Source: Paenibacillus sp. HB172176
GTDB taxonomy: Bacteria; Bacillota; Bacilli; Paenibacillales; Paenibacillaceae
DNA length: 57,925 nucleotides
Direction of reading: 5' to 3'
NCBI RefSeq assembly: GCF_011947265.1
Contig: NZ_JAATHD010000030.1
Location: 11,601-69,525 of the forward strand
Both the position numbers and the translations under genes were made by a program. The notes beneath the pieces are model-generated. The model saw only the letters and a program-made list of their open reading frames with translations, had not been told where the DNA came from and did no database searches. Shown here piece after piece: positions 25,799-35,293 of this stretch. Within the stretch, counting starts at the first letter, position 1. Each line of letters starts with the position of its first letter.

Positions 25799-27127
25799 AT
25801 GAAACAAAACCGCATTATCGAAAAGAACGAAAGATCGCTGAAATGGGTTTCGTACAGCGTCACCATCGGTTTCATTATCATTGGCATTCTGCCCCTGGTC
25901 TGGCTGTTCATTACTTCTATTATGGATAACCAATCCATCGAATCGACCACCCCGCAGTTCATTCCGAGAATTCCCCATACCATTACGTTAACCTTGGATT
26001 ATTCGGGGATGGAGGAACAAGATCAAGCCTATTATGAGAAGGATGCCATGAAGGCAACGTGGTATCCCTGGATGAAGTTCATGCGCGAGAATATTGGTGA
26101 AATTAAGATTACCGGTATCCGCGACGGTCGGAGGTTGTATACCTCGAAGACGACCTCCGCAGAATTTTATGTCGGTCAACCCTCCATTGTACCGACACTG
26201 GTTTTCAATGATACCATTATGAGCAATAAAATGAGCAGCATTCATGATCGAAACCTGTCCGATTTCCATTGGTATGATGGCTTCGATAACGAAGCTTGGG
26301 TTCATTCAGAGGGAGCCGACGCCATCTCCGACATGACGTTGAGCCAGGATTTGGCGAAATTTTATAGCGAGCGTGACGACGTAATTGAAGGCAAGGTTGT
26401 TCAATTGCAGCAATCCAAAAATTGGTTAAGGTTGTTTGATACCTATAAAAGTCTTAATTATTTGGCTGGCGAGTATACAGGTAAATTAGGGTTTTATCTT
26501 TATTTCATCAGCAGCGGCTTTATTTGCGCGATGGTCATTTGCTGGCAGTTGATTTTTGGCGGTATGGGCAGCTATGCGCTGTCGCACCTTGTTCGCAACC
26601 GCAAATTAAAATTTCCGCTCCTGATGTTCTTCCTGGCGACCATGATGATTCCGGGAGTTACGGTACTTATTCCCCAGTATCTGCTCATGCAGAAACTTCA
26701 TTTGGTTGATTCGCTATGGGCGATTATTTTGCCTCATTGCGCTTGGGGCTTTGTCATTCTGCTGTTTAAAGGTTTCTTTGATCAATTGCCGAAGGAGCTG
26801 CTTCAGGCCGCTCGCATTGATGGCGCGTCAGAATTTCGCACGTTCATGCAGGTTGTTATTCCAATGTCAGTGCCCGTATTCACAATCGTTGCGGTACTGA
26901 CCTTCATGCCGGTATGGAATGATTTCATGTGGCCCTATATTGTTATTAATTCTCCTGCCAAATGGACCTTTACAGTTGCTATGAACAATTTGCAGAACGG
27001 CGCCAATTCGCGCCCCAACTGGATCAGCGCAAGCGGAATTATTTCAATGATTCCCATGCTGATTGTCTTCATTGGAACACAGAAATATATTGAACGGGGT
27101 ATCAATTTCAGCGGCGTTAAAGGTTGA
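25799..27127 (+). CDS. ABC sugar transporter permease (MalG/UgpE-like) with enlarged extracytoplasmic loop
   Basis: A 442-residue permease; relatives are about 280-300 residues. The C-terminal 240 residues are standard: helices, then the EAA loop ELLQAARIDGASEFRTFMQVVIP, ending KYIERGINFSGVKG. The difference lies between the first helix (about 17-44) and the second (about 238-258). Here there are about 190 residues instead of about 45, rich in Tyr/Trp/Asp (WYPWMKFM, FHWYDGFDNEAW). By topology this extra domain faces outward, where it could contact the binding protein, as the P2 loop of MalF does. It starts three bases after the preceding stop. Confidence 0.9.
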   Translation: MKQNRIIEKNERSLKWVSYSVTIGFIIIGILPLVWLFITSIMDNQSIESTTPQFIPRIPHTITLTLDYSGMEEQDQAYYEKDAMKATWYPWMKFMRENIGEIKITGIRDGRRLYTSKTTSAEFYVGQPSIVPTLVFNDTIMSNKMSSIHDRNLSDFHWYDGFDNEAWVHSEGADAISDMTLSQDLAKFYSERDDVIEGKVVQLQQSKNWLRLFDTYKSLNYLAGEYTGKLGFYLYFISSGFICAMVICWQLIFGGMGSYALSHLVRNRKLKFPLLMFFLATMMIPGVTVLIPQYLLMQKLHLVDSLWAIILPHCAWGFVILLFKGFFDQLPKELLQAARIDGASEFRTFMQVVIPMSVPVFTIVAVLTFMPVWNDFMWPYIVINSPAKWTFTVAMNNLQNGANSRPNWISASGIISMIPMLIVFIGTQKYIERGINFSGVKG

Positions 27128-27133
27128 ATGCAC

Positions 27134-27170
27134 AGAGAGCGTGCCCGCGCGGCGTCGCTCTCTTCTTTCA
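27134..27170 (+). terminator. Stem-loop terminator after second permease
   Basis: The arms AGAGAGCG (27134-27141) and CGCTCTCT (27156-27163) pair perfectly, with an inner GCC/GGC pair. The tail TCTTTC is moderately U-rich. It separates the transporter message from the GH42-like gene, which has its own candidate operator and promoter. Confidence 0.6.
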
Positions 27171-27220
27171 CCCGCTACAGAGAAGCAACCTATAAACCTT
27201 TGAATACTCATGGCTCGGAA

Positions 27221-27235
27221 GTTAAGATTTTTATG
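27221..27235 (+). promoter_or_regulatory. Candidate YesN-type operator upstream of GH42-like gene
   Basis: GTTAAGATTTTTATG differs by one base from the box upstream of the solute-binding protein. It lies about 95 bp before the start codon, close to the 109 bp seen there. A TATATT -10-like hexamer follows at 27258-27263. Confidence 0.5.
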
Positions 27236-27315
27236 ATACGAAAGCAACAGGATGCGTTATATTGAAAGCGGATACATTATGGATCCAAATCTAATTGGCA
27301 AAAGGAGATGGAATA

Positions 27316-30300
27316 ATGATTCGAAAGCGCATGGCAGTCTGTTTATTAATGGTCCTATTTCTCAGCGTTTCCCGCTGGGGCGGCACAGCTGCGCTCGCGG
27401 CGGAAGGGGAGACAACCATTGATTTTCAGCAATTGAAGGCGGAATTGGGAGGAGGACGCTACGCCCCGGTGCTTTATTCCTCGAGTCTTTCACTAGACGG
27501 CGACTTTTCGGACTGGGCCAACCTCACTGGCATACAATTGCCAACGAATTCAGAACAAGTGATGATGGATAATTGGGCGGGATCAGAGGATTTATCGGCG
27601 GATGTTCGTTTCGCGTATGACGATAATCGATTATACATCGGCATTAAGGTCATCGACGATGTTCACAACGCCGTCTCGGGCAGCGGATTGTGGCACGGCG
27701 ACAGTGTACAGATGGCATTCGGCCAAGACGGATCGTACGGACCAGAGTACGGCTTCTCCGATGCAGGGGGGACGCCTGCAGTATGGCGTTATTCAGATGG
27801 AACAGCCGTACTCGGCCCGGATGAGGTTGAACTTGCCACCTCTCGGAACGGGAATGAGACCGTGTATGAGGCCGCAATTCCGTGGCAAGCGATATTCGCT
27901 TCCAAGCCCGTTGACTCCCTGCGCTTCAGCCTATTAGTGAATGATAACGATGGCAGCGGACGCAAGGGATGGATTGAGTGGACATCCGCTATCGGAAGCT
28001 CCAAGAGCGGCAGCAATCTGGCTACTCTTGGGTTGGAGCCTCAGAACAGCGCTTGGAGTGCATGGCTGGCCGGCGCGAACACGGTTCAGAGTGGCGACGA
28101 GGGAGCGTTAACCTTGTTCATCCCGAACTACAGTGACTCCGCGCTGGAGCTGCAGTTGAATATTCCGGGACTGGAGCTAAGTAACGAGTCCGTCAGCATC
28201 CCCGCGAACCAGGTGTGGAGAAAGTCGTTCTCGCTAGCCTTCGATGAGCCGGGTGAGCAAACGGTGATAGCGAGTATTAGTGAGCCGGAAAGCGGCGCGT
28301 CTCGTACGGAGACATTCACGGTGCAGGTGCTGGAGGATGCGGACGGCTTGATACAGCGTCTGGATCAACTCGAAGCCAAGATGCCGGCACTTCAGCAATT
28401 ATTGGACGAATGTACGAATCAGGGGATCTCTACTGATTACGAAACCGTAAACTATACCGTGTTGTCGAACTTTATCGGCTATGGGCGCGACGATGTTGCA
28501 CACAGCGAGTTGTCGAGAGCCGCATATGTAGTTGATGAACTGGAAAACTTGTACGATCAAGCCAAAACCGATTTGCAGGCCTATCTCGATGGAGACAAGC
28601 AGCCGCAATTTGTACCACGTTATGAAACACAGCACACTACGATCCAGGGGTCTTCATTTATTGGCGATCAGTCTCAGCGCCCTATCTTCTTCACAGGATA
28701 CGGACACTTTAATCAGGTACGAGAGGATGTGCCGAAATTCACCGGTTACGGGACGAATGCCATTCAAATCGAGATTGGACCTAACAGCGTCCTTAAGCCG
28801 GTTGATTCATTGCCCGGCTGGTCAGCTTCACCCGGCACGGCGAACGCTCAATTCAATATCGTATCGGATATGTCTCACAGCGGAACCAACTCCATAGAAA
28901 TTATTAATCCGTCCGCATATGCATCCAACATCTTCGGCACCATGGTTCAGGAGGTTGCGGTGCAGCCGGACACAACCTATACCTTCAGTGCCTGGGTGAA
29001 AGGAGATCAAGCCGGCAAAGCTTACTTTACAACAATTCCCGACTGGAGCGAGCGGCATTCGCTGCCTCAAGGCACCTATGACTGGCAGAAGGTAGCCTTC
29101 GCCGTCACAACCGGAGCCAATCAGACCACGTTGCCGCTGCGACTGGTAAGTGAGGACCTTACAGCCCATCTCTGGATTGATGATATCCATTTATCGCAAA
29201 ACAAAGCTTGGGAGATGTCTTCAGGAAGCGCCAATGCGGAATTTCAGGTGGATACCACGGTTTCACACAGCGGCAGCCAATCCCTGCGGATTAGCAATCC
29301 TTCCGCTTACGCCCCTAATATATTCGGTACGATGTCGCAAGCCGTAGCTGTTGATCCAAACAGCGATTATCATATAAGCGCGTGGATAAAGGGAGATGCG
29401 ACCAGTCATACCTACTTTACAGCAATGGACAATTGGGGAGAGCGTCAGCATATTCCGAATGGCACATACGACTGGCAACAGTTTGAATTTGACACGACTA
29501 CTGCGGCCAATCAAACCAAGCTGACATTGCGTCTGGTGAGTGAAGGAATCAGCAATCAGCTCTGGGTAGATGATGTTAGTGTCATGAAGCAGGGGGATGC
29601 GGCAAACTTGCTTAAGAATGAAGGGTTCGAGACAGATTTCTCTAATCAAGTGGACAATTTCGGCTTTGAGGAGACATCCAATGCGCCGGACGGTGAGGAT
29701 TATGTCATATCCACCACTAAAATTCATAATGATATCCAACAGGTGCTCGACAATGCAGCCAACCATAACATCGCGGTCAACCTGCTGCTCTCGCCGCATT
29801 ATTTCCCCAGCTGGGCGCTCGAGAAATGGCCTGAACTAAAAAGCAAAAATTCTAATTTCTTAAAGTATAACATCGATGCACCGAAAGCAAAGGAGTTGAT
29901 TGAAGCCTATCTGCGAGCAATAATTCCCCTTATTAAGGATTACCCGGCGCTTAACAGTGTAACGCTGTCCAACGAGCCAACGTATATTGATTCGCGAGGC
30001 GACGTGAATACTGAAAATCTCTGGCATCAATATCTACAGACGGTATACAACGATATCGACGCATTAAATGAGGTCTATTCGACGAATTATGCCAGCATCG
30101 ATGAGGTGCCTGTTCCGGATCCGGATCAGCTTGACCCATCGCCCAATACCTATGACTGGACAACCTTTAATAATCAGCGGTTTGCCGACTGGCATCAATG
30201 GATGGCCGACATCATCCACAGTATGGCGCCGAATCTGCCCGTGCAAGCGAAGATTATGTCTGGTGCGCTGCGTGAGCGCGACCCTCTCGTTTCGTGGGGT

Positions 30301-31632
30301 GTCGACCCTGAACAATTCGCCGATCTGAGCGAGATTAACGGAGATGACAATTACAATTATCTGGATCAGGGTCCAGACGGATTTATGCAATATTTAAAAT
30401 TTTATGATTTGCAGCATTCCATGAAGGACGCCCCCATCTTCAATTCGGAAGATCATGTGATTCGAGATCGAGATACAAATTACGATCCCTTTCAGGCTTT
30501 GCTGGTGCGCTCGGATTTGTGGCAAGGAGCGATTCACGGCCGCAGCGGTTCTACTATCTGGGTTTGGGAGAGAACCTACAACGAGACAAGCGATACGTAT
30601 GGCAGTATCATGACGCGTCCCGATGCTGTAACTGAGGTTGGTCGTACTAATCTGGATTTGAATCGTCTCTCGGAACAAGTGACGGCGTTTCAGGAAGCGC
30701 CGGCGCATGTCGCAATCCTGTATTCTACTCCGTCTGGAATCTATTCCGCGAATTATGCCGATGCTGTGGATCGCGCCTATAAGGCGTTGAGCTACCAAGG
30801 TCAGAAGGTGGCCTTCATATCGGAGAAGCAAATACAAGACGGAGCGCTGGACGCCTACGAGCTTCTAGTGGTGCCGGAAGCGACGAACGTACTGGCATCT
30901 ACACTGGAAGGCATTCGGCAGTATGCGACAACCCCGGCTCATGACGGCCATGTCGTCATAATAGGCAACGATTCGCTGCAACGCGACGAGCATAATCAAC
31001 CGCTGGATGCAAGCGCCCGTTCCGCTGCAATAGATCATTCCGAAGTCGTTGCAGGCGATGTATCGGAATCCGCGCTGAATGCGGTTATGGCGAATCAGCT
31101 TGATGAACTCGATCTGAATCGGGTGATGCTACTAGACGCCGTTAGCGGTCAGCCGGTGCAGCATGTGGAATGGCGCAGCGCATCTTATAACGGTCGGCTG
31201 TTAATTAATGTGACAAATTATACGCAAGAAGAGAAGCAAGTAGACATACAAGTAGATGGACAAACGGTCGGCTCAATGGAAGAACTGATCAGCGATCGAC
31301 AGACATCCGCCGGTACGGTGGTGCTGGAAGGCTTGACGCCGAAACTATTCTCTGTAATACCCAGCGTGGCAATGATGCAGAACATAGTGAATCATTGCCT
31401 TGCGGCGGGAGAATTGAATGCTGTACTAGCGAATCAGTTGAGCTACCGTCTGCAAATTATTCACATCATGGAGCAACAAGGGGATCAAGCGGAAGCAGCA
31501 GCTTATGTGCAGGATTTGTTGAATACAATTAATGATGCGTCTGTACAGCAGCAACAGCTCCTCTCCAAGGCGGCTGCGGATGCATTAAACCAAGCCGGTG
31601 AGGCGTTGACTGCTTATTGGGATTCGTTATAA
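27316..31632 (+). CDS. Large secreted multidomain GH42-like glycoside hydrolase with CBM9 and two CBM4/9-like modules
   Basis: A 1438-residue secreted enzyme. The signal peptide (MIRKRMAVCLLMVLFLSVS) precedes a CBM9-like domain (about 35-230; LDGDFSDWANL, LYIGIKVIDDVH, WHGDSVQMAFGQDG). The barrel opens near residue 455 (PIFFTGYGHF, NAIQIEIGP). Two homologous CBM4/9-like modules follow (about 495-622 and 630-762, each with IFGTM and YDWQ). The barrel resumes with AVNLLLSPHY. The likely acid/base is Glu887 in LSNEPTY, and the likely nucleophile Glu1045 in FNSEDHV. A Rossmann-like domain (about 1130-1250) resembles the GH42 trimerisation domain. A helical C-terminus follows. ATG 27316 has AAAAGGAG at the proper distance. 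It probably releases sugars for the linked transporter; the substrate is unknown. Confidence 0.8.
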   Translation: MIRKRMAVCLLMVLFLSVSRWGGTAALAAEGETTIDFQQLKAELGGGRYAPVLYSSSLSLDGDFSDWANLTGIQLPTNSEQVMMDNWAGSEDLSADVRFAYDDNRLYIGIKVIDDVHNAVSGSGLWHGDSVQMAFGQDGSYGPEYGFSDAGGTPAVWRYSDGTAVLGPDEVELATSRNGNETVYEAAIPWQAIFASKPVDSLRFSLLVNDNDGSGRKGWIEWTSAIGSSKSGSNLATLGLEPQNSAWSAWLAGANTVQSGDEGALTLFIPNYSDSALELQLNIPGLELSNESVSIPANQVWRKSFSLAFDEPGEQTVIASISEPESGASRTETFTVQVLEDADGLIQRLDQLEAKMPALQQLLDECTNQGISTDYETVNYTVLSNFIGYGRDDVAHSELSRAAYVVDELENLYDQAKTDLQAYLDGDKQPQFVPRYETQHTTIQGSSFIGDQSQRPIFFTGYGHFNQVREDVPKFTGYGTNAIQIEIGPNSVLKPVDSLPGWSASPGTANAQFNIVSDMSHSGTNSIEIINPSAYASNIFGTMVQEVAVQPDTTYTFSAWVKGDQAGKAYFTTIPDWSERHSLPQGTYDWQKVAFAVTTGANQTTLPLRLVSEDLTAHLWIDDIHLSQNKAWEMSSGSANAEFQVDTTVSHSGSQSLRISNPSAYAPNIFGTMSQAVAVDPNSDYHISAWIKGDATSHTYFTAMDNWGERQHIPNGTYDWQQFEFDTTTAANQTKLTLRLVSEGISNQLWVDDVSVMKQGDAANLLKNEGFETDFSNQVDNFGFEETSNAPDGEDYVISTTKIHNDIQQVLDNAANHNIAVNLLLSPHYFPSWALEKWPELKSKNSNFLKYNIDAPKAKELIEAYLRAIIPLIKDYPALNSVTLSNEPTYIDSRGDVNTENLWHQYLQTVYNDIDALNEVYSTNYASIDEVPVPDPDQLDPSPNTYDWTTFNNQRFADWHQWMADIIHSMAPNLPVQAKIMSGALRERDPLVSWGVDPEQFADLSEINGDDNYNYLDQGPDGFMQYLKFYDLQHSMKDAPIFNSEDHVIRDRDTNYDPFQALLVRSDLWQGAIHGRSGSTIWVWERTYNETSDTYGSIMTRPDAVTEVGRTNLDLNRLSEQVTAFQEAPAHVAILYSTPSGIYSANYADAVDRAYKALSYQGQKVAFISEKQIQDGALDAYELLVVPEATNVLASTLEGIRQYATTPAHDGHVVIIGNDSLQRDEHNQPLDASARSAAIDHSEVVAGDVSESALNAVMANQLDELDLNRVMLLDAVSGQPVQHVEWRSASYNGRLLINVTNYTQEEKQVDIQVDGQTVGSMEELISDRQTSAGTVVLEGLTPKLFSVIPSVAMMQNIVNHCLAAGELNAVLANQLSYRLQIIHIMEQQGDQAEAAAYVQDLLNTINDASVQQQQLLSKAAADALNQAGEALTAYWDSL

Positions 31633-31707
31633 GAAGGCGGAGACGATATATATACCGGAGACTCAGGCAAGTTGCCTGAATGGACAGGAACGTGAATAAC
31701 AAAGAAT

Positions 31708-31752
31708 AAAAAACCCTTTTCCCGGAATTCTGATTCCAGGAAAAGGGTTTTT
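31708..31752. terminator. Bidirectional Rho-independent terminator between GH42-like gene and lysS
   Basis: The arms AAAAAACCCTTTTCC (31708-31722) and GGAAAAGGGTTTTT (31739-31752) pair, and an inner GGAAT/ATTCC stem extends the hairpin. A and T runs at both ends make it work in both directions, for the convergent GH42-like gene and lysS. Confidence 0.9.
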
Positions 31753-31799
31753 GCAGGAAAGCGCCATAGAGCCCGGCCAGAGAGCCTGACGGCCATCGC

Positions 31800-33317
31800 C
31801 TACGCGTTGCCCCTCATATGCGGGAACAGCAGCACGTCGCGGATCGACGGCGAGTTGGTGAGCAGCATGACCAGTCGGTCGATACCGATGCCCAGACCGC
31901 CTGTCGGAGGCATGCCGTATTCCAGGGCGCGGATGAAATCATCGTCCATCTCATGCGCCTCGTCGTTGCCTTGCTCCTTCTCTTCCAGCTGCGCTTCGAA
32001 ACGCTCGCGCTGGTCGATCGGGTCATTCAGCTCGGTGAACGCATTGGCATGCTCCCGCGCCACGATGAACAGCTCGAAGCGGTCGGTGAAGCGAGGGTCC
32101 GCGTCGCTCTTCTTCGCCAGCGGCGAGATCGCGACGGGATGCCCGGTGACGAAGGTCGGCTGGATGAGCGTATGCTCGCATTTCTCCTCGAAGAAGGCGT
32201 TCAAAATATGACCGAAGGTCATATGCGGCTCGACCGGCACTTTATGCTGCTTCGCAAGCTCATGCGCTTCCTCGTCGCTCATCTGTACGCTGAAGTCGAC
32301 GCCGGTTACTTCCATGACGAGATCGACCATGCTGACTCGGCGCCACTGCGGCGTCAGATCGATCTCATGCTCGCCGTAGGCAATCTTCGTCGTGCCGAGC
32401 ACTTCCTGAGCGATATGGGCAATCAGATTCTCGGTGAGCGCCATAATATCCTTGTAATCGGCGTACGCCTCATACAGCTCAATCATGGTGAACTCCGGAT
32501 TATGGCGAGTTGAGACACCTTCGTTCCGATAGACGCGGCCGATTTCGTATACCTTCTCGAGCCCGCCCACGATTAATCTTTTGAGATGAAGCTCGATTGC
32601 AATTCGCATGTACTGCTGGATATCCAGCGCGTTGTGATGGGTAATGAACGGCTTGGCTGCCGCGCCGCCCGCAATATTGTGCAGAGTCGGCGTCTCCACC
32701 TCCAGATAGCCCAGAGAATCGAGATAGCGGCGCATGGATTGAATGATGCGAGAGCGCGCGATGAAGGTCTGCTGCACATCCGGATTAACGATCAGATCCA
32801 CGTAGCGCTGACGATAACGAAGCTCGACATCCTTCAGCCCGTGATGCTTGTCCGGCAGGGGAAGCAGCGACTTGGTCAGCACCTCCACCTCTTTCGCCTT
32901 GACCGACACCTCGCCCGTGTTCGTCTTGAATACGACGCCCGCCACGCCCACGATATCGCCGATATCCAGCAAATTAAACGCCGCGAACAGCTTCTCGTCC
33001 ACGGTGTCCTTGCGAACATAGATTTGAATTCTGCCCGTCAGATCCTGAATATGGGCGAATGCCGCCTTGCCCATGCCGCGCTTCTGCATGATGCGTCCCG
33101 CGATGCGCACGGCAACCCCCTGCTCCTCCAGTTGCTCCTTGGAGAAAGCCTCGTATGCCTCCAGAATCTCTTTCGCGTTATGCGTGCGCTCGAATCTTCT
33201 GCCGAATGGATCTACGCCCAGTCCCCGAAGCTCATCCAGCTTGTCTCTGCGAATCTGCAGAAGCTCGCTCAGCTCTTGCTCCGCGCTTGCCACCTCAACC
33301 TCAGTTTCTTGCCCCAC
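31800..33317 (-). CDS. lysS: Lysyl-tRNA synthetase, class II
   Basis: A 505-residue enzyme charging tRNA-Lys. The N-terminal OB-fold domain starts LLQIRRDKLDELRGLGVDPFG and has RIMQKRGMGKAAFAHIQD. The catalytic core has motif 2 RNEGVSTRHNPEFTMIELYEAY and motif 3 PPTGGLGIGIDRLVML. I prefer GTG at 33317 because AAGGAG lies nine bases upstream. ATG 33326 and 33335 and GTG 33392 have no proper ribosome-binding site. It follows greA, whose terminator lies between the genes. I saw no T-box leader in the short upstream region. Confidence 0.95.
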   Translation of the reverse strand: MGQETEVEVASAEQELSELLQIRRDKLDELRGLGVDPFGRRFERTHNAKEILEAYEAFSKEQLEEQGVAVRIAGRIMQKRGMGKAAFAHIQDLTGRIQIYVRKDTVDEKLFAAFNLLDIGDIVGVAGVVFKTNTGEVSVKAKEVEVLTKSLLPLPDKHHGLKDVELRYRQRYVDLIVNPDVQQTFIARSRIIQSMRRYLDSLGYLEVETPTLHNIAGGAAAKPFITHHNALDIQQYMRIAIELHLKRLIVGGLEKVYEIGRVYRNEGVSTRHNPEFTMIELYEAYADYKDIMALTENLIAHIAQEVLGTTKIAYGEHEIDLTPQWRRVSMVDLVMEVTGVDFSVQMSDEEAHELAKQHKVPVEPHMTFGHILNAFFEEKCEHTLIQPTFVTGHPVAISPLAKKSDADPRFTDRFELFIVAREHANAFTELNDPIDQRERFEAQLEEKEQGNDEAHEMDDDFIRALEYGMPPTGGLGIGIDRLVMLLTNSPSIRDVLLFPHMRGNA

Positions 33318-33464
33318 TCTCTTCATCTCCTTCATAGCCTGCCGCAACGATGAGAAAACCTCTATCGAAGCCGCTCGAAGAGGAGCGACCACGCTTAGAG
33401 GTAAGTTTTCGCCAAATGAATTTACAGTTCAAGCTTCTTGGAAACTTATAAATTCCATTGTGGA

Positions 33465-33490
33465 CAAAAAGCTTCCTCCAAGGAAGCTTT
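33465..33490 (-). terminator. Rho-independent terminator of greA
   Basis: On the minus strand, AAAGCTTCC and GGAAGCTTT pair around a five-base loop (arms at 33482-33490 and 33468-33476). They are followed by TTTTTG. The position is just after the greA stop. Confidence 0.85.
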
Positions 33491-33512
33491 CCGAAATCGT
33501 TAAGAGCATAAC

Positions 33513-33989
33513 TTATTTTTTGATATCCAAAATTTTGTATTTGATATTGCCGGCCGGTACGTTGACCTCAACGACAGTTCCTGTCTTCTTGCCCAGAATC
33601 GCCTTGCCTACCGGGCTTTCATTGGAGATCTTGTTCTGAAGCGGATCGGATTCCGCCGTGCCGACAATCGTATATTCCATCTTATCCCCGTATTCCAAAT
33701 CCTCTACGGTTACAATCGACCCGATGCTGACGGTGTCGATATCGATCTCGTCATTGTTAATAATCCGCGCGTTCCGAAGCATCTTCTCCAGAGTGATAAC
33801 GCGGCCTTCGATGAACGCTTGCTCGTTCTTCGCGTCTTCGTATTCCGAGTTCTCGCTGATATCGCCGTAGCCGATCGCCACTTTGATTCTCTCCGCAATT
33901 TCACGACGTTTGACTGACTTGAGGTTCTCAAGCTCTTCTTCAAGCTTCTTCAATCCGTCTTGAGTCAGAATGATTGGTTTATCGATCAT
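33513..33989 (-). CDS. greA: Transcription elongation factor GreA
   Basis: A 158-residue factor that rescues backtracked RNA polymerase by stimulating transcript cleavage. The N-terminal coiled coil (ILTQDGLKKLEEELENLKSVKRREIAERIKVA) carries the acidic tip GDISENSEYEDAKNEQ. The C-terminal FKBP-like domain includes VSIGSIVTVEDL and ISNESPVGKAILGKKTGTVVEV. Full length. It is flanked upstream by a 258-bp gap with two palindromes and ends at a clear terminator, so it is probably monocistronic. Confidence 0.96.
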   Translation of the reverse strand: MIDKPIILTQDGLKKLEEELENLKSVKRREIAERIKVAIGYGDISENSEYEDAKNEQAFIEGRVITLEKMLRNARIINNDEIDIDTVSIGSIVTVEDLEYGDKMEYTIVGTAESDPLQNKISNESPVGKAILGKKTGTVVEVNVPAGNIKYKILDIKK

Positions 33990-34019
33990 CTATCCGATTC
34001 TCCTGTCGTGTGACTAATT

Positions 34020-34075
34020 TTCATACGATGTATGAATTCACTGTTACTTAATATATTACGCATGATGGCCATCAT
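34020..34075. promoter_or_regulatory. Two palindromes upstream of greA
   Basis: TTCATAC-GAT-GTATGAA (34020-34036) and ATGATGGCCATCAT (34062-34075, a perfect 14-bp palindrome) lie 31-86 bp before the greA start. An AT-rich stretch that could hold a -10 (TAATATATT) lies between them. They are candidate operators; the cognate regulator is unknown. The rest of the 33990-34247 gap shows nothing recognisable. Confidence 0.4.
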
Positions 34076-34247
34076 ACCTGCCGCGGCGGGAAAGGGCGCT
34101 GATCCCGCAAGCAGGAAGGAATAGCTCCGCTCTGTGTCCTGATGTGTAATGATTATATTGCACGATTATATGGCATGGTACCCCGATTGTCAATGTAAGC
34201 CAGAAGAAGCGGATATTAACCTGTCGGGGCGCGGAGGAAAAGGCGTC

Positions 34248-35285
34248 TTAATGGACGACTTCCTTGTCTGGATCGCTCTGCGAGGCCGAGTTCTGCATCT
34301 CTGGTTCGCCGTCCGCCTCCAGAGAGTTGACGTAGTTCTCAAGAATGCCGACCAGCCGGTCGCGATCCGTCTCTTCCATAATAACATCCTTCACTCTCGC
34401 GCCGCCGGGCAGCCCCTTAAGGTACCAGGCCAGATGCTTGCGCATCTCCCGAACCGCCACGGCTTCGTTGCGAAGCGCGATGAGCCGGTCCAAATGCAGG
34501 ATCGCTACCTGAAGCTTCTCCCGCGGAGCAGGGTCGCCAAGCAATTCGCCGTTCGTCAGATATTGGATCGTGCGGTACAGCATCCACGGATTGCCGAGAG
34601 CGCCTCTGCCGATCATGACGCCGTCGCAGCCGGTGTGGTCGAGCAGCCTGCGGGCGTCCTCGGGCGAGAATACGTCGCCGTTGCCGATGACGGGAATGGA
34701 TACGGCTTCCTTAACGTCTCTTATAATATCCCAATTGGCCTTGCCGGTATACAACTGCTCTCGCGTGCGCCCGTGAACGCTGACGGCCTGGCCGCCCGCG
34801 CGTTCCACGGCCTGCGCGTTCTCCACGGCGAAGACATGCTCGTCATCCCAGCCGATGCGCATCTTCACAGTAACGGGCTTGTCGACGGCGTCCACGACGG
34901 CGGACACCATCTCGTATATTTTATTGGGATCCAGCAGCCACCGCGCTCCCGCGTCGCACTTCGTTACCTTCGGAACCGGGCATCCCATGTTGATGTCAAT
35001 AATATCGGCGTTGGTCTGCTTGTCGACCACCTTCGCCGCTTCGACAAGCGATTCGCGATCGCCCCCGAAGATTTGCAAGCTGAGCGGCTTCTCTCGCTCG
35101 TCGACGAACAGCATCTCCATCGTGCGTTTGTTGCCGTGAAGGATCGCTTTGTCGCTCACCATCTCCGCGCATACCAGTCCTGTTCCGAATTCCTTCGCAA
35201 TCAATCGAAAAGCCGGATTGCACACGCCTGCCATCGGCGCCAGCACCACTCTGTTCTTCATCTCGATGTCTCCGATTTTCAGCAT
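34248..35285 (-). CDS. dusB: tRNA-dihydrouridine synthase
   Basis: A 345-residue flavoenzyme reducing uridine in tRNA. The TIM-barrel start is NRVVLAPMAGVCNPAFR. It has DINMGCPVPKVTK with the catalytic Cys, VSVHGRTREQLYTGKANW and VIGNGDVFSPEDA. The phosphate-binding loop is GVMIGRGALGNPWM. The length fits DusB. It is the last gene of the folate operon block, nine bases after the small XRE regulator, as in B. subtilis (yacF). The C-terminal 25 residues are an acidic tail. Confidence 0.93.
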   Translation of the reverse strand: MLKIGDIEMKNRVVLAPMAGVCNPAFRLIAKEFGTGLVCAEMVSDKAILHGNKRTMEMLFVDEREKPLSLQIFGGDRESLVEAAKVVDKQTNADIIDINMGCPVPKVTKCDAGARWLLDPNKIYEMVSAVVDAVDKPVTVKMRIGWDDEHVFAVENAQAVERAGGQAVSVHGRTREQLYTGKANWDIIRDVKEAVSIPVIGNGDVFSPEDARRLLDHTGCDGVMIGRGALGNPWMLYRTIQYLTNGELLGDPAPREKLQVAILHLDRLIALRNEAVAVREMRKHLAWYLKGLPGGARVKDVIMEETDRDRLVGILENYVNSLEADGEPEMQNSASQSDPDKEVVH

Positions 35286-35293
35286 GTCGCTCC

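Noticed and set aside
33318..33512. T-box riboswitch in front of lysS
   Set aside because: The leader is too short and shows no T-box consensus or specifier stem; the only hairpin is the greA terminator.
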